64,000 nt of DNA from Hydra vulgaris (Eukaryota > Cnidaria > Hydrozoa > Anthoathecata > Hydridae). A program made the position numbers and the translations under genes. The stretch covers positions 6,431,001 through 6,495,000 of the forward strand of contig NC_088922.1 in the NCBI RefSeq assembly GCF_038396675.1. Direction: 5' to 3'. The notes beneath the pieces are model-generated. The model made no database searches, had not been told where the DNA came from, and saw only the letters and a list, made by a program, of their open reading frames with translations. Below, piece after piece: positions 47,201-58,866 of the stretch; position 1 is the stretch's first letter, and each line of letters opens with the position of its first letter.

Positions 47201-49557
47201 GAAAATATGATAAAATGTAAAAGTGTTTGTATTATTTCAGATCGTTTGTAACACAATACAAACTCAGTTCATTGTTTCATTTATGAAGTAATAAAACATT
47301 TAAAAGAGTTGATGCCTTACTTTAACCACTGCATTAATTTTAGTGATGGTGCAGGTTCACAATATAAAAATTATAATTTTATGTCACCATGAACTAGATC
47401 ATAAAGTATCTGCAGAATGGCATTTTTTTGCCACATCACATGGAAAGAGTGCTTGTGATGGTGTTGGGGGTTCTGTCAAAAGAGTTGTAGCTAGGGCCAG
47501 TTTACAATCACTAACAGATCCTATCAATTCACCTGAAAAAATGTATGATTGGTGTAAACAAAATATTAAAGGAATATATTTTCAATACATTTCAAATGAT
47601 GCAGTTGTATTACATTGCATAAAGTTTAAATTAGAAGAACGTTATGCTACTTGTTCAACAGAGGAACAAGAAACCACCATTTGTTTTATACCACAATCAT
47701 TAACTACTTTACAGATAAGACGGGTGTCATTTGATAATATGTATACTAATGTAAATGTTTCTAAAATGCATCATATGGTTCCACTTTCTTCTCTTTCACC
47801 AGGAATTAATATAGCATGTGTTTATGATGCAAAATGGTTTTTAGGCAATATTGTGGAAATATCTGAAGAAAATCAAGATGTTCTTATCAAGTTCATGAAG
47901 CAGTCTATTTTGTTAAACACTTTTACTTGGCCACATAAGAAAGATATTTGCTGGGTTCCAATAACGCACATTTTATGCAAAATTTCATCTTTATAAGTTC
48001 AATCAACAACTGGTAGATGCTATGAACTATCAGCTCAAGAAAAAACTGAAATATTACATTTGTACAATAGCATAAGTAACATAATTAAATAACAATTTAG
48101 CAAAATTATTATAAATTAGATTTATTTGTTTTAAACATAGTTTTTTAGCAAAAATTTATTTGAAAGATGCAATGTTTATTGATTGTTTATTAGATAATAT
48201 TTTTATTACATAATCAACTTGTGCATTGTGTTGACAAATCAAATAACTTATATAAGTCATCATATTAACTTGGTATAAGTTGTAGTCTAAATTTGAACAT
48301 GATAATGAAATAAGTCAAATTAATGGGGAGGGGTGGAATAGTAAGTGTATTGGAAAAATATTACAAAATTTATGGCCATGGTATTAAATATTGGGTAAAT
48401 TAGACTAGAAAGTCTTTTTTTTCATTTTAACCTAATAGGCTACTTATAAGTTTTATATGTAGTCTTTTTACTGTCTGACATTTAAAACTAAATCTCACAG
48501 TTTTTATATGTGTATGTTTAGTGGTGTGTTTGGGTATTAAGGCACTTTATACATCAGAGATAAAACCAGACACACCGTGTAATAAAAAGTGTACAATTAC
48601 AAATTTTTTCTAAGTTCTGGACAAAGATGTGCATGTTAAAAAGTAAATGCTTGGGATAGGAGGGGAGGGGGCAGGTAGGAGCTATGCCTATTTAAAAACT
48701 GAGTTTAATTCAAGCTTAATTAAAAACTTATTTCTAGTACTTATTGTGAAATACTTTTAAATTCATACATACTTTGTATTAGAATATATAACACAAACTA
48801 AAGTACAACAATAACTTTGTTTTTATTGTTTTTAATGCATTTTGGGCAATTTTCATTGTTCTGATTTTGTAACTTCCCCATGAGTACCCACTTTTTTTTT
48901 CTGAAATCGCTGAAATAAAGTCTATTAAATTAGAAAAAAAAAATTATTAAAAACAGTGTTGGTCCTTGGTTACCGGTGGTTTGAAGTGGAGGCACATTTT
49001 CCCAAGATTTTGCTACAGCCATTTTTAGAAATCTATAATTTTTTACAGATTTGTATCTTATCAGTAAATTTTAAAAAATTTGGAAGCCTACCATATATAG
49101 AAACTAAAAAAGTATGTCTTTTCACTTCTTAAATTGCAGATTTTGTATATTGACTCATCAAAAATCAACTTTTTATATTTGCAAACAACTTTTTAGCTTT
49201 TTTAGGTAGCCATTATGGAAAAAATGTGACATTTGAGAATTCAATGTCAAAGTTTTATTAAAGTAAGTCAAGAGTTGTATACAATAAAATAAACTAGAAG
49301 GTTTTCTGAAATTTTGTTTTTAAAATATAGAGCATCAAAGTATGAACAGGACATGTTTTTGCTACTGAAGTTTTTATTTTTGGAAAAATCAGAAATTTCA
49401 AACGACTGTACCTTATGAACCACAAAAGATTTTACACTGAAATTTTCAGGAATTGCTTTTCTCATTGATATTAACAAACTTACTAAATTTCATCAAAATC
49501 TGAGGGGGTCTATATTGAAATCCTAAAATTTTGGTCCAATGGGCATGGAATGACCCT
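44278..49557 (+). mobile_element. 5.3-kb DNA transposon with about 950-bp terminal inverted repeats
   Basis: Left arm 44278-45225 and right arm 48605-49557 are reverse complements at high identity over their whole length, except for small differences close to the ends. The right end reads inward AGGGTCATTCCATGCCCATT; the left end is slightly altered. Both arms contain the same AAGTTTGGTAATATCAATGA-type and GGAGGCACATTTTCCCA-type segments. Between them lies a transposase-like gene in plus orientation. The target duplication could not be fixed in the AT-rich flanks. Confidence 0.85.
45465..47996 (+). pseudogene. Transposase-like gene of the long-TIR element, broken, family unassigned
   Basis: Open pieces at 45465-45746, 45755-46054, 46100-46804, 46811-47251 and 47343-47996 form one long protein in order. 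Only single stops (about 46052, 46802, 47249) and a frame change near 47370-47400 interrupt it. Visible features: a Cys-rich N-terminal part (C-x2-C in KLCTECRK), SPDLLKDEP, a stretch with MKQYVSIQVNVKRQHFQKRL, LRPKWCIPIGGASGLHSVCV and HWNNSQATLHPFV. Three acidic motifs are spaced like a catalytic triad: ISDRL (47245), FSDGAGSQYKN (47340) and SHGKSACDGVGG (47440-47470). The D-D-D interpretation is inference. Similar proteins are repeated in cnidarian and insect genomes, but a superfamily name cannot be given safely. Confidence 0.65.
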
Positions 49558-49879
49558 ATAAATATATAAAACAGTTTAGTTAATTAGATAAAATAAGTTA
49601 ATATTTAAGACACAAGTAATATTAAAGGAGCATGTTTAAATTTTTGATATCACAACTTTTAAACAAATTAAGAAGGACTGTCAAACCCATAAATACACTG
49701 CAAATATAAACAAATTCAAATAAACACAGAATAATATTTACTTACTACACAAAGGCAAATTTTAAATTAACATAATCAAACCCATAGATTAAGACTCCAG
49801 AGAGGCCTAAAAATGTTTAATATATGCTATTGAATGCAAATTAAACTTAAATATTATCAATATGACAATGAATAAATGT
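49558..49879. other. 3' flank of eif2b2
   Basis: AT-rich sequence that should hold the eif2b2 3' UTR. No canonical AATAAA was found on the minus strand directly after the stop. Confidence 0.4.
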
Positions 49880-50616
49880 TTAAAACAATTCATAATCTTG
49901 TTGGTGATACATTTCTGATAAAAGTCTATATAAGTAAGAAGGCACATTTCCACCAACATCAGTAATAAACAAATTTACTAAATCAGCTTCAATATAGTCA
50001 AAAAGAGGATTTATAACTTCAACTTTAGACAGAGTACTGCCATCTTTTAACTTAATAACATCACTGGGGGAATGAAACTGATTTATTAGATTTAGGTCAT
50101 AGCTACAAACAAACTTTGGAGAGAGTTTAAATAATCCTGTACAAACAATTAATGGTACTGAGTGGTGCTTTGCTGCTAATGCCATAGCATGGGTTCCACT
50201 GATAGCTTTTAAACCACCATCGGCCATAACAGCATTTGTTCCAATTATGACTTTATTTACACGAGACATTATTGCAAAAATGGCTGAGTCTGAAATGACA
50301 GTTGTTTCTATACCACTTTCTGCTAGACTTTTTGCAAGCTTTTGGCCTTCATAATAAGGAGCACATTCTGCAACAATAACAGTAAACTTTCTCTTTCTTG
50401 CAGCATTTTTAAGAAACTTTTCAACAGTCCTAGAGTTACCATATGTCATTATAACTTCATTAGAGTGTATATGTTCTAATGCTTGTGTAGCAATATTATC
50501 TCTACAAGTTTCCAGCTCACTTATAACTTCATTAATTGAATCAATAACAGCTGATTTTAAGTTAATATGAATTGGTTGAGTGAACTTACTTGTTGGCAAA
50601 GACTCGCTGCCATTTC
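49880..50616 (-). CDS. eif2b2: Translation initiation factor eIF2B subunit beta, exon 2
   Basis: eIF2B is the guanine-nucleotide exchange factor that recharges eIF2 in the cytosol; the beta subunit belongs to its regulatory alpha-beta-delta core. This terminal exon has two bases plus 245 codons including the stop, entered at TTTTTACATAG|GA (50617/50616). It carries the conserved block [20 protein letters not shown], then [33 protein letters not shown] and [19 protein letters not shown]. Near the end come [19 protein letters not shown] and [13 protein letters not shown]. These are characteristic of the beta subunit rather than alpha or delta. The phase fits exon 1 exactly. The open frame running 5' of the acceptor (MYFYI) is intron read-through. 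Confidence 0.95.
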
Positions 50617-50921
50617 CTATGTAAAAATACAAAAATTTATGAAAAAAATTTTTTTTTTTAACAGAAGCTCAAACAAAATAAATGTATCAGGCTTTGAATT
50701 ATTATAACAACATTTTACTTGAGGCTGTAACCAACCATCAGTCATCCTGTAATACAAAATATCTGTTGGTTGGTTGCTCATATCAGTTTGATCATTGTGC
50801 AGACTAAAAAGAAGTCAATGCCTAGCCCTTAATTTTAGCCCAAATTAATTTTAAATAGAAAAGCTGAGTATTTGTTAATTGATAGACACATGCTAAAATG
50901 TGATAATATTTAAAACATTTT

Positions 50922-50924
<3 letters not shown>

Positions 50925-50976
<52 letters not shown>

Positions 50977-50981
50977 GTACA

Positions 50982-51065
<84 letters not shown>
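50925..51065. repeat. (TA)n array with ACATA/ATGTA interruptions
   Basis: Alternating TA broken by TACATA and TGTACATA steps and ending in CACATACACACACA. Confidence 0.95.
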
Positions 51066-51076
<11 letters not shown>

Positions 51077-51382
51077 GTTATTTACATGTTGGTATACAAG
51101 GTAAATGCACTAAGTCCATTTTTGGCATTATGGAGGTATTTTAATTCTTTATTGTTTAATATACCACAGACATTTAATAAATCAATTATTAATGAGTTAT
51201 TAAGATTTTTTATTTCAACTATTACACAAAAACTTATTTTAACTATTACTCAAAAACTTATTTGTTCATTATCTCAAAATGATGTTTTTGGACTTGGTAC
51301 ATTTCCTTTGTATACCAACAATAATATTTATAGTATGGTATGTAAGTTATACTGTAAATTAATTATTGTATGCATAATAAAT

Positions 51383-51436
51383 AAGTAATGGTGTTAAAAT
51401 TAGCTGTTAGACAGCTAATTTTAACATCACTTACTC
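51383..51436. repeat. Short palindrome
   Basis: GTTAAAATTAGCTGT and its reverse complement flank a spacer of about 3 bases, with imperfect pairing beyond. Confidence 0.85.
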
Positions 51437-51599
51437 ATGCATAAAACAATTGTTTTAAATTTATAGAACAAAGATTGTTTATTAATTATTAAGTACCTGT
51501 AATTATCAATTTATCTAATTTAGGCAATTTTTTATATACCTGTTTTTAATGCTGGAAAAACCCATGTGGCAGTGATAATATAAAAATAATTACACATCA

Positions 51600-51880
51600 T
51601 TCTATATTTATTGATGTTTCAGAAAATATAAGGATTTTGATCTGCAAGTTTATGGATTTCCATAAAGATAACGGAGCGGATAACATAGTTCCTACTTTTT
51701 TTGTAGAAGAATGTTGTGATTAGTTTTTCACAACCTTCTGGAGCTGGAGCTCTGAAACTTGCAGCATTTGCGTAGTTCCAATGAACGTGCATATTAAAAT
51801 TGTTTTCAGGGCAGACGACTAAAGGCTTCATAGGGCCAGAGCAAGGGGCTATGCTCCACTTAAGATAACTTAAAAAACAA
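51600..51880 (-). other. Unrecognised open stretch, likely repeat-derived
   Basis: Minus-strand 70-codon frame beginning MKPLVVCPENNFNMHVHW with a plausible composition but no known motif. The upstream sequence (AAGGGGCTATGCTCCACTT on plus) looks like a transposon end rather than a promoter or splice site. No matching exon was found. Confidence 0.3.
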
Positions 51881-52914
51881 TGTCCTAAAATTTTTTATTT
51901 ATTTAGCTATTTACAAGATAAAATACAAAAAAAAAGTCAAGATTGTGTTAAGATTTGTTTAGATGCATCAATCATCAAATTATACATATGTCAAGTTATT
52001 GTTACAGGTGCATCAATGATACAAATTATGTTGGTAATTGGAACCCAACACTAATCTGCTTTAGATGACTAGAAAAACTTGTTAAAAGGACTCTTTAAAT
52101 CAGTCTTTTTACAAAAAACTAGTTTATGATAAGTATCATTAAACAGTTTTCCAAAATCACATGAATCCATTCTTACTGTAAAACTAACTACTAGGTTGCA
52201 TTTCAGATTTAATTGAAAATGAAAAACCAATAGTAATTATTTAATGAAAGTAACTTTAACACCATTGTAATGTTTTAATACTATTGTTTGATACTTTTAT
52301 TCAAATTAAACTATTGTTTGAGCTTTAATACAATTAACATTTTTATTAAAATATCAAATTAATCAAAATAGTTTACTTTAGAAGTAAGACTTGTTTATTG
52401 TTTTAATATGATATAAATGAACAAAATGTAAAAAAGTTTAAAGAAAAATTTATCTAAGCAAAATAATCTAACAAGCATGTGAATATTTATTTAGGCAAAG
52501 TTAGTTTTATAAGTTACATTTGTTTATGTATTAGAAGCGACAACCAGCTTAAAAACATTATTTTAAAAAACTTTACTTTTAACTAAACTTGCTTGACTCT
52601 TAAAAATTTAGTTTTTTAATTTCTGTGGTGAGTGATTTTATCTCTTGACAGTCACAGTGTTCATTAAAAGCATATACACTTAAAATAAGCCTGCATATAC
52701 TTCTTATATTTAACCATGTAATGTTTAGATTTAACTGAATTGATTTCAAATTTTAGGTATTTTTTATCATAGATGGTAATGGAGTTCAAAGTATTTAAAT
52801 TTTTTATTTTACACATGTTTACTGAGTGTTAATTCAAAATGTTGCATAAACTCTAAAAAAATAGTTTCAGATAATTAATATATGCAAATAAACTAACAAC
52901 CTAGCAAAAACTAT
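51881..52914. other. AT-rich intron sequence, nothing recognised
   Basis: No coding segment or repeat could be supported in this part of the eif2b2 intron. Confidence 0.4.
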
Positions 52915-55450
52915 GCCAGGCAAAAGAAATGTTTTGTTGCTACTTTGTTTAATGAGGCACCTGTAGAATCTGGAGGTTTTAAAACTCAACAAAACGTATG
53001 TAAATTTTACAGCTTAAAACTTGCAAAAAATGGCACTCGAATGGCCAAGCACATATTTAATTGTATGAAATGTAGTGACCAAATAAAAAACAAGTATTTA
53101 AATGAAGTTCCCTTAAAACAAAAAAAAAAGTCCAAACTGGCTTAATAATAAAAGAAGTTATTCCTGAAAATTTATTCGCTCAAGAAGTAGAAGCAGGGGG
53201 AAAAAATATGCTTGCCCTCTACCTTCATACTTTATATTTTCTTGTGAAAGCCAAAGTAGACCTACAACCTCAAGAATTGAAAACTGCAAACAGAATAAGA
53301 ATGAATTGGCATGGACTCCTTTAAAACAACTACATTCTTCAACAAGAGTTCCATTTACAACTCAGAAAAATAAAATTGCAACCTATATTTTTTCAGACAA
53401 AATGACTAATAAACAAATAGTAAGTATTTAATTTAGTTATTACAAATATTGATTGCAATGAATAGTCTAGCCATAATGAAATAAATAAGTAAACAATAAA
53501 ATAAAAAATAACTTCAAATTAAAACCATGATGTAAAACTTTACAGGATGAATCACAGATGGATTTAACACATACTGTCTATGATACTGGATACTCACTAA
53601 GAGTTTTTGAAAATAAGTTGTGGCCTTTTTTGCCAAATTGCAACCTGCACTCAAATTATCTAACCGTGATATGTTGTCTAATTCATTGCTTGATAGGGTT
53701 TATAAGGAAACCTCGACAACCATTAAAGAACTTGTCATAACTGCTTAAAGAGTAGCAATTTTATGCGATGGTTGGACCAATATCTAGTAAGAAAAATGTA
53801 GTTTAAATTTGGGATGGTTTTATATAAAATCTGATTTGTGCCCTAGATATTCAAAATTTTAAACTATATAACCATGCAAATAATTTAGAATTTGTATGTG
53901 CACAAATTAGAGTTTGAATTGAAAATAATTGCAAAAACAAATAAATAAATAATATGCAAATAAACCAATTTCTCTATAAGTATAAATAATAAGTATAAAT
54001 AGATAACTGATTACTATATTTTACTAATTGCAGGAATGAAGAAATTTTTTTGGCAACAATACCTTAACTAGTATTTTGGATCAGCATCGAAACATGTAAT
54101 CTTTTGAGATTATTGTTACTTAATGTTTCACAATAGTCAGATACCATGTTTTATTTTTTATTCTCTAAAATAATATCTTAATTAGGTTTTTTCAAATAAA
54201 AACAATTTAAAAAATAGTATGTGAAGTTGGACCTATGAAAGTCCTGGGTATATGTACTGACAATGCAACCAATGTGAAAAGAGCATGGAAATTAATTTTT
54301 CATGATTTTCCTCACATATACCCTTATGGATGCCTGGCCCATATACTAAATTGATTTTCACTGATGCAAGTGACCTTGAATCAATTGCAGCTTCCCAACA
54401 AGATTGTACAATGGTGGTAAAAGCAATAAAAAAGTCACAAATTTTATTAGCTTTGTTAAAACAACAACAGCAGAAATTAGGCCAAGCCATTCAACAATGA
54501 CTAAAACTTCCAGTTAAAACTAGGTTTCTTAAAAATTCAAGTATATCTAATTGCTATTACACTATTTATCAATCTGAATCATCAAATTTAGTTTGTAAGT
54601 TTAGTATGCAAGCCTTAAAATTAGACAGCTAAGTATCTAATTTCAATATTTCGTTCCTTTAGATGGAGTTCAATTATCCACCATTGTCAGTACATACACC
54701 CAGAGCTTTCATAGGTCTAAAGTCTTCACCACAACAGTTTAGCACTGCGGGGCTTAGCTATAGTGATGAAGCTAAATTACTTGCTAAGTCTATTCAAAAA
54801 ACTATTGTTGTCAGAAGAACTCTGGGATAAAGTGGATGGGTTTATTAAGTTATTAAAACCAATAGCCATAGCAATTGCAGCTGTCGAAGGAGATAAAATA
54901 AGTCTTTCCATCTAGGCCAAAACTTTTTCTGATTCATAAAAATCCTTTCAGGACAATATTCTTGGCAACGTAATACTAAAAAAACCTAAGAAAATGCTTT
55001 GATGGAAATAATTGCCATGCGAAGAAAATTTCACATACGAAACATTCACTTGGCTGAAAATTTAGTGGATCCAACAGATGAAAGAGATCTAAGAGATGAA
55101 ACAATGTGTTCTTTATTATTAAATCTTTATTCATATGCTTTTTTTTTTTATACTGAAAAAAGCAAAATACTTTTTTAAAGTTCTATTATTTAACTTTTTT
55201 ATATTTAAAATGAATTATTAATTGATTAAAAACATCTGTTTTAGATTGATGCTATTAAAACCCTTCAAAATTTAGGAAAGCTGGATCCTTCGATTAAGGA
55301 CTGTGATGACAAAATTTTGGGTGTGATTTCTGACTATAGATCTAAACAAAGACTTTTTTCAAAACCTTTTACATGGGCTTCAGTAAAACACACATCTCCT
55401 GCAAGTTGGTGGAAAGAAATATTTAAAGTTTTTAGCTTATTATTTTCTGA
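52915..55450 (+). pseudogene. hAT transposase relic with BED-type zinc finger region
   Basis: Ordered fragments: KFYSLKLAKNGTRMAKHIFN (BED-finger-like, 53010-53070), VYDTGYSLRVFENKLWPFL (53578-53630), an AILCDGWTNI-like sequence (53755-53785, first catalytic region), VLGICTDNATNVKRAWK (54240-54290, second), YGCLAHILN (54320-54350), VDGFIKLLKPIAIAIAAVEG (54830-54890), then DAIKTLQNLGKLDPSIKDCD (55250-55310) and a PASWWKEI segment (55400). Many stops and small insertions between fragments show long decay. The final ERSFS-type dimerisation block is not seen. Confidence 0.75.
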
Positions 55451-55479
55451 CTTTTTCACCAAATGAAAGAAAATCTTTT

Positions 55480-55966
55480 TTTATTCATTTAATTATAGAC
55501 AAAACATGAATGTGTCAAAGGTTGATATAAAAATATTTAAAATAACATTTCTACATTGTTTATAGTTAATTATTCAATTAAACTAATTTTGCGATAATTT
55601 AGTAAATTCTGGTGATTCAAAAAAGTTAATGAGGATAAATATGAAAAGCAAATAAAAACAACTTTATGACGTAAAAAACTCTGTTACACAAATGCGAAAA
55701 TCATCGTGCTGCAAAAAGTAGCACAATATTATGATTGAAAGTTTTTTTTTAAACAGCATATTTAGTTTGTCCAATTATTTTTAAGCCAATCATTTCCATT
55801 CTTTTATTAAAATTTTGAGTAATTACTCCCAAATTTAGATTTTTTTTTTTCATAATTGTAGTATAATTTGACATGCTTATGCAAAATTTCATTAAAAAAT
55901 GTTAACTTGATAAAAAAAATATAACCAAAAAGGTGTTTGTCCAATTACTTTTGGACGCTACTGTAT
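55480..55966. mobile_element. Tc1/mariner-type right end
   Basis: The sequence before 55966 reads GTTTGTCCAATTACTTTTGG then ACGCTACTGTA, the typical end of a Tc1-like element. A related GTTTGTCCAATTATTTTTA lies at about 55770. No left end or transposase was found, so this is a fragment. Confidence 0.5.
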
Positions 55967-56149
55967 ATAATATAAAAATAGTTAAAACTAGGAATATTGT
56001 CAACAGTGTTTTTCTTTTTACTTTTATGATAGATTATATATTATTTATTCATGTATTCAATTACATGATAATTTATTCATGTAATTTTTTATGAATAAAA
56101 ATTAAGCCATTAAAAAAAAAGATGCGGTTGCTAAAATTTTTTTTTTAAA

Positions 56150-58400
56150 CATCTTTACTTTCAACAAGGTTGCAAGCAATTACTATTAGAGTTAAAAGTT
56201 ACTGGAAGAGAAAAGATGATGCTTATAAAGCTTATAAAGCTTTATAAAACTTTTATAAACTTTATAAAGCTATCGATATTTATCAATATTATATAAAGAT
56301 ATCGATTAACAGACTAATTAAAAGATTGAAAATTATATGAATTAGGAAAACAAGAAAAAGGGAGCAAATTCCAAAGATCTGATGTTCGAGGAAAAAAACT
56401 AGAAAAATAAGAATTTTTAGAGCACTTGGGAACAGCCACAGTAAAAAGATGAAACTTAACTAAATAACGAGTAACATGATAATGAATTTTAGCAGATGGC
56501 ACTAAAATTCATTATCGTATTTATAACCCATTATAGTTTTTTCGCCTATTATAGCATTTATAGAAAAGAGAAAGAAAAGCAACATTACAACAATGTGACT
56601 ATGGTTGAAGGTTCGCTGCAAGAGTAGGTCCAACTATGTTTACAATGTATTTTTGCACCTTGTCTAAAAGAGAAAGGGCATCATTTGAAGATCCGCTCCA
56701 GTTATGCAACAGTATTCTATACAAGGATGGATTTGAGATTTATAGAGATAAAGAATAGAATCTGGAGAAAGAAAGTAGCAAAAATGATCAAATGTGGTAA
56801 ATACATAAATGAAAGAAACCATATTATTTTATTTAATTACTTCCATCATTACAAAATTTATTAATCAAATAATATATTTTACAAATAAATAGCATTTTAT
56901 TTTCAATTTTTCCTATTATATAAGTATTGAGAAAAAACGTCAAATATAGCAAAAATATTTTTAAAAGCGAAAAGACGTCAAAACGAATAAACATAAGAAA
57001 AAATATTAACAAAATTTCTTATACTTCTATCATACATAACTTTTTTTTAAGATGTTTTTTTTCTCAGTAGATAAGTTTAGCATTTGCCACTAATTATTGA
57101 AACGCTTTAAAAAAACGTGTCTAAAAAAATTACTTTACTGAGGATGAACAAGATCTGCTTCCCGGGAATGCTTGCATCAAGTACATTACTGTTCATAAAT
57201 ATAGGAAGATCTAGATTGTTGCAATAATTTTTTTTCAGTTAATCGTTATCGTTTTTTTCTGAGTTTTTTCTGAGTTAAAGTTCACCAGCCACTGAGAGCC
57301 ACTGAGTAGCAGAAGTGAGATCCTGTTTAAGCTCAAATGTCCTATTCAAGCAATCAGAGAGTGTTATCTTTTTATCAAAACAAAGATAACTGGTAGTATA
57401 ATCAGCAAACAATGCCACCTTAGATGTGAGAATTTCAGGGAGATTGTAAATGTAAATTAAAAAAAGGAGGACAACTTTTATACTAAGATTGGTAAGGAAG
57501 GATTCAATAATCCTAAAAATGTTACCTGATGCACTGTAAGAAGCTTATGGAGAAGATCAGCATGCTAAACTTTATCACAGACTTTAGAAATGTTGAAGGC
57601 GATAGCCTTGACCTCTCTACATATATCTAATACACAATAAAACCTATCATTAATTACTGTTAATAAATCAGCAGTAGAATGAGAAGATCAAAATCCATAT
57701 TGATGATCAGAAAGTAAGTTATTAGATTCAAGATAAGAGATAAAGTGTTTGTTAATTGAAGATTCGAAAACCTTGCTTATGATAGGAAGAAGACTAATGG
57801 GACAGTAGTTAGACGAGTCAGATCGCTACCCAGAATTTTTGAAAATAAGGATAACAGATGCCATTTTTTGTTAACAAGACTCTAATAAACACTTGTTAAA
57901 TAGTTTTGAAAGTATAAACTACAGCTCTGGAGAACACTTCTGCAAGACTATAACAGGTATATTGTCCAGACCACAAGCTGTAGAAGAGTCGAAGCAGGAA
58001 ATCACTTTAGATACAGAAGTTGGAGTGATGCGGATGTCAAGCAATGGATCAATCTGTTATAATAGGTAGGATGTGATTAGTGGAATCGAGAGATGAAATT
58101 GATGAAAAGTTCTCAGCAAACAATCCAGCTTTGTCTTTAGGTGAGGTAACAAAATCTGAACCAAGCACAAGAGGAGGAATAATAGATTTGTTCTTATTAT
58201 AGACACTTTTTAAGATTTTCCAGGTCTCTGGAGAGATTCAGGAGAGCATTAAGTTTTTTTATTGTCCAATTAAATAGTTGCACTCTGCAGACAGCTTTTA
58301 CTGAATTGTGTAAAACTTACTGGAAGCCAATACTCAAGCGCCTTAATAGTGCAAGAATATCTAGTTAAACAGATAAATGTATTAAAAGAGATGAATCTGT
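56150..58400 (-). pseudogene. Near-complete LINE reverse transcriptase relic
   Basis: Minus-strand fragments in the right order: VLGSDFVTSPKDKAGLFAEN (about 58170-58110), DPLLDIRITPTSVSKVIS and DSSTACGLDNIPVIVLQKCS (58050-57930), an ASVILIFKNSG segment (57860-57830), SNYCPISLLPIISKVFESSI (57810-57755), SDHQYGF and STADLLTVINDRFY (57710-57640), KAIAFNISKVCDKV (57605), SLLDKVQK-type sequence (56670) and SSFFPRTSDLWNLLPFSCFP (56415-56350). The central part with the catalytic Asp-Asp box is too decayed to read. Member of the same family as 20320, 28870, 32230 and 36560. Confidence 0.85.
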
Positions 58401-58554
58401 TTGGTTAAGAGACTCTATATAAGAAATATAAAATGCGCCCTAATTATCTAAAAGTATTTTTAATGCATTCGACTTATGATCCAGCCAGCCAGCACCGTAT
58501 AATTTTGCTGGATTTTACAGGAACAGATTTTTCCTAAGTTTCTGATAAAACTTT

Positions 58555-58827
58555 TAATTCTTATAAATGTTTTGGCGATTGTTCATGAAGACTATGTAAC
58601 TTTAGTAAGAAGTTTTCACAATTTGCAAATGCAGTAAATTTTTCAAAAGCATCTTTTAAGGAGAGCTCAAGACGACGGTTGAAACAATGTATTACTTGAA
58701 GCCATGGAGATTTTTTTTTTAGTAAAGCTCCTAAACCTGAGTGAACACCAAGATTTATGCTAGCTCTATCCACGTTTAATCCAACAGGTTTTTTAGTCAT
58801 GTTAGTTATTCTAACTCTTGCAACCAA
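58555..58827 (-). pseudogene. hAT-like transposase fragment (ZNF862/DUF4371 type)
   Basis: An 88-codon open stretch reads GLNVDRASINLGVHSGLGAL and WLQVIHCFNRRLELSLKDAF, matching the D-GASVNLG...HC-NHRLEL box of DUF4371-type hAT transposases. It ends in LHSLHEQSPKHL. Only this central part remains. A palindrome begins at its upstream edge. Confidence 0.75.
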
Positions 58828-58866
58828 TAAGCTTTGTAAACCAATGGTTTACAAAGCTTATTGCAA
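58805..58866. repeat. Palindrome at the edge of the hAT fragment
   Basis: CAATAAGCTTTGTAAACCA and its complement TGGTTTACAAAGCTTATTG are adjacent with almost no spacer. Confidence 0.9.

Noticed and set aside
49268-49477. Paired small frames at 44348-44557 and 49268-49477 as a duplicated gene
   Set aside because: They are the same sequence in the two terminal inverted repeats of the long-TIR transposon and show no sign of being translated.
50617-50632. eIF2B beta start at the MYFYI methionine
   Set aside because: A splice acceptor lies between this position and the conserved sequence, and exon 1 with the true N-terminal region is found at 61872-61578 in matching phase.
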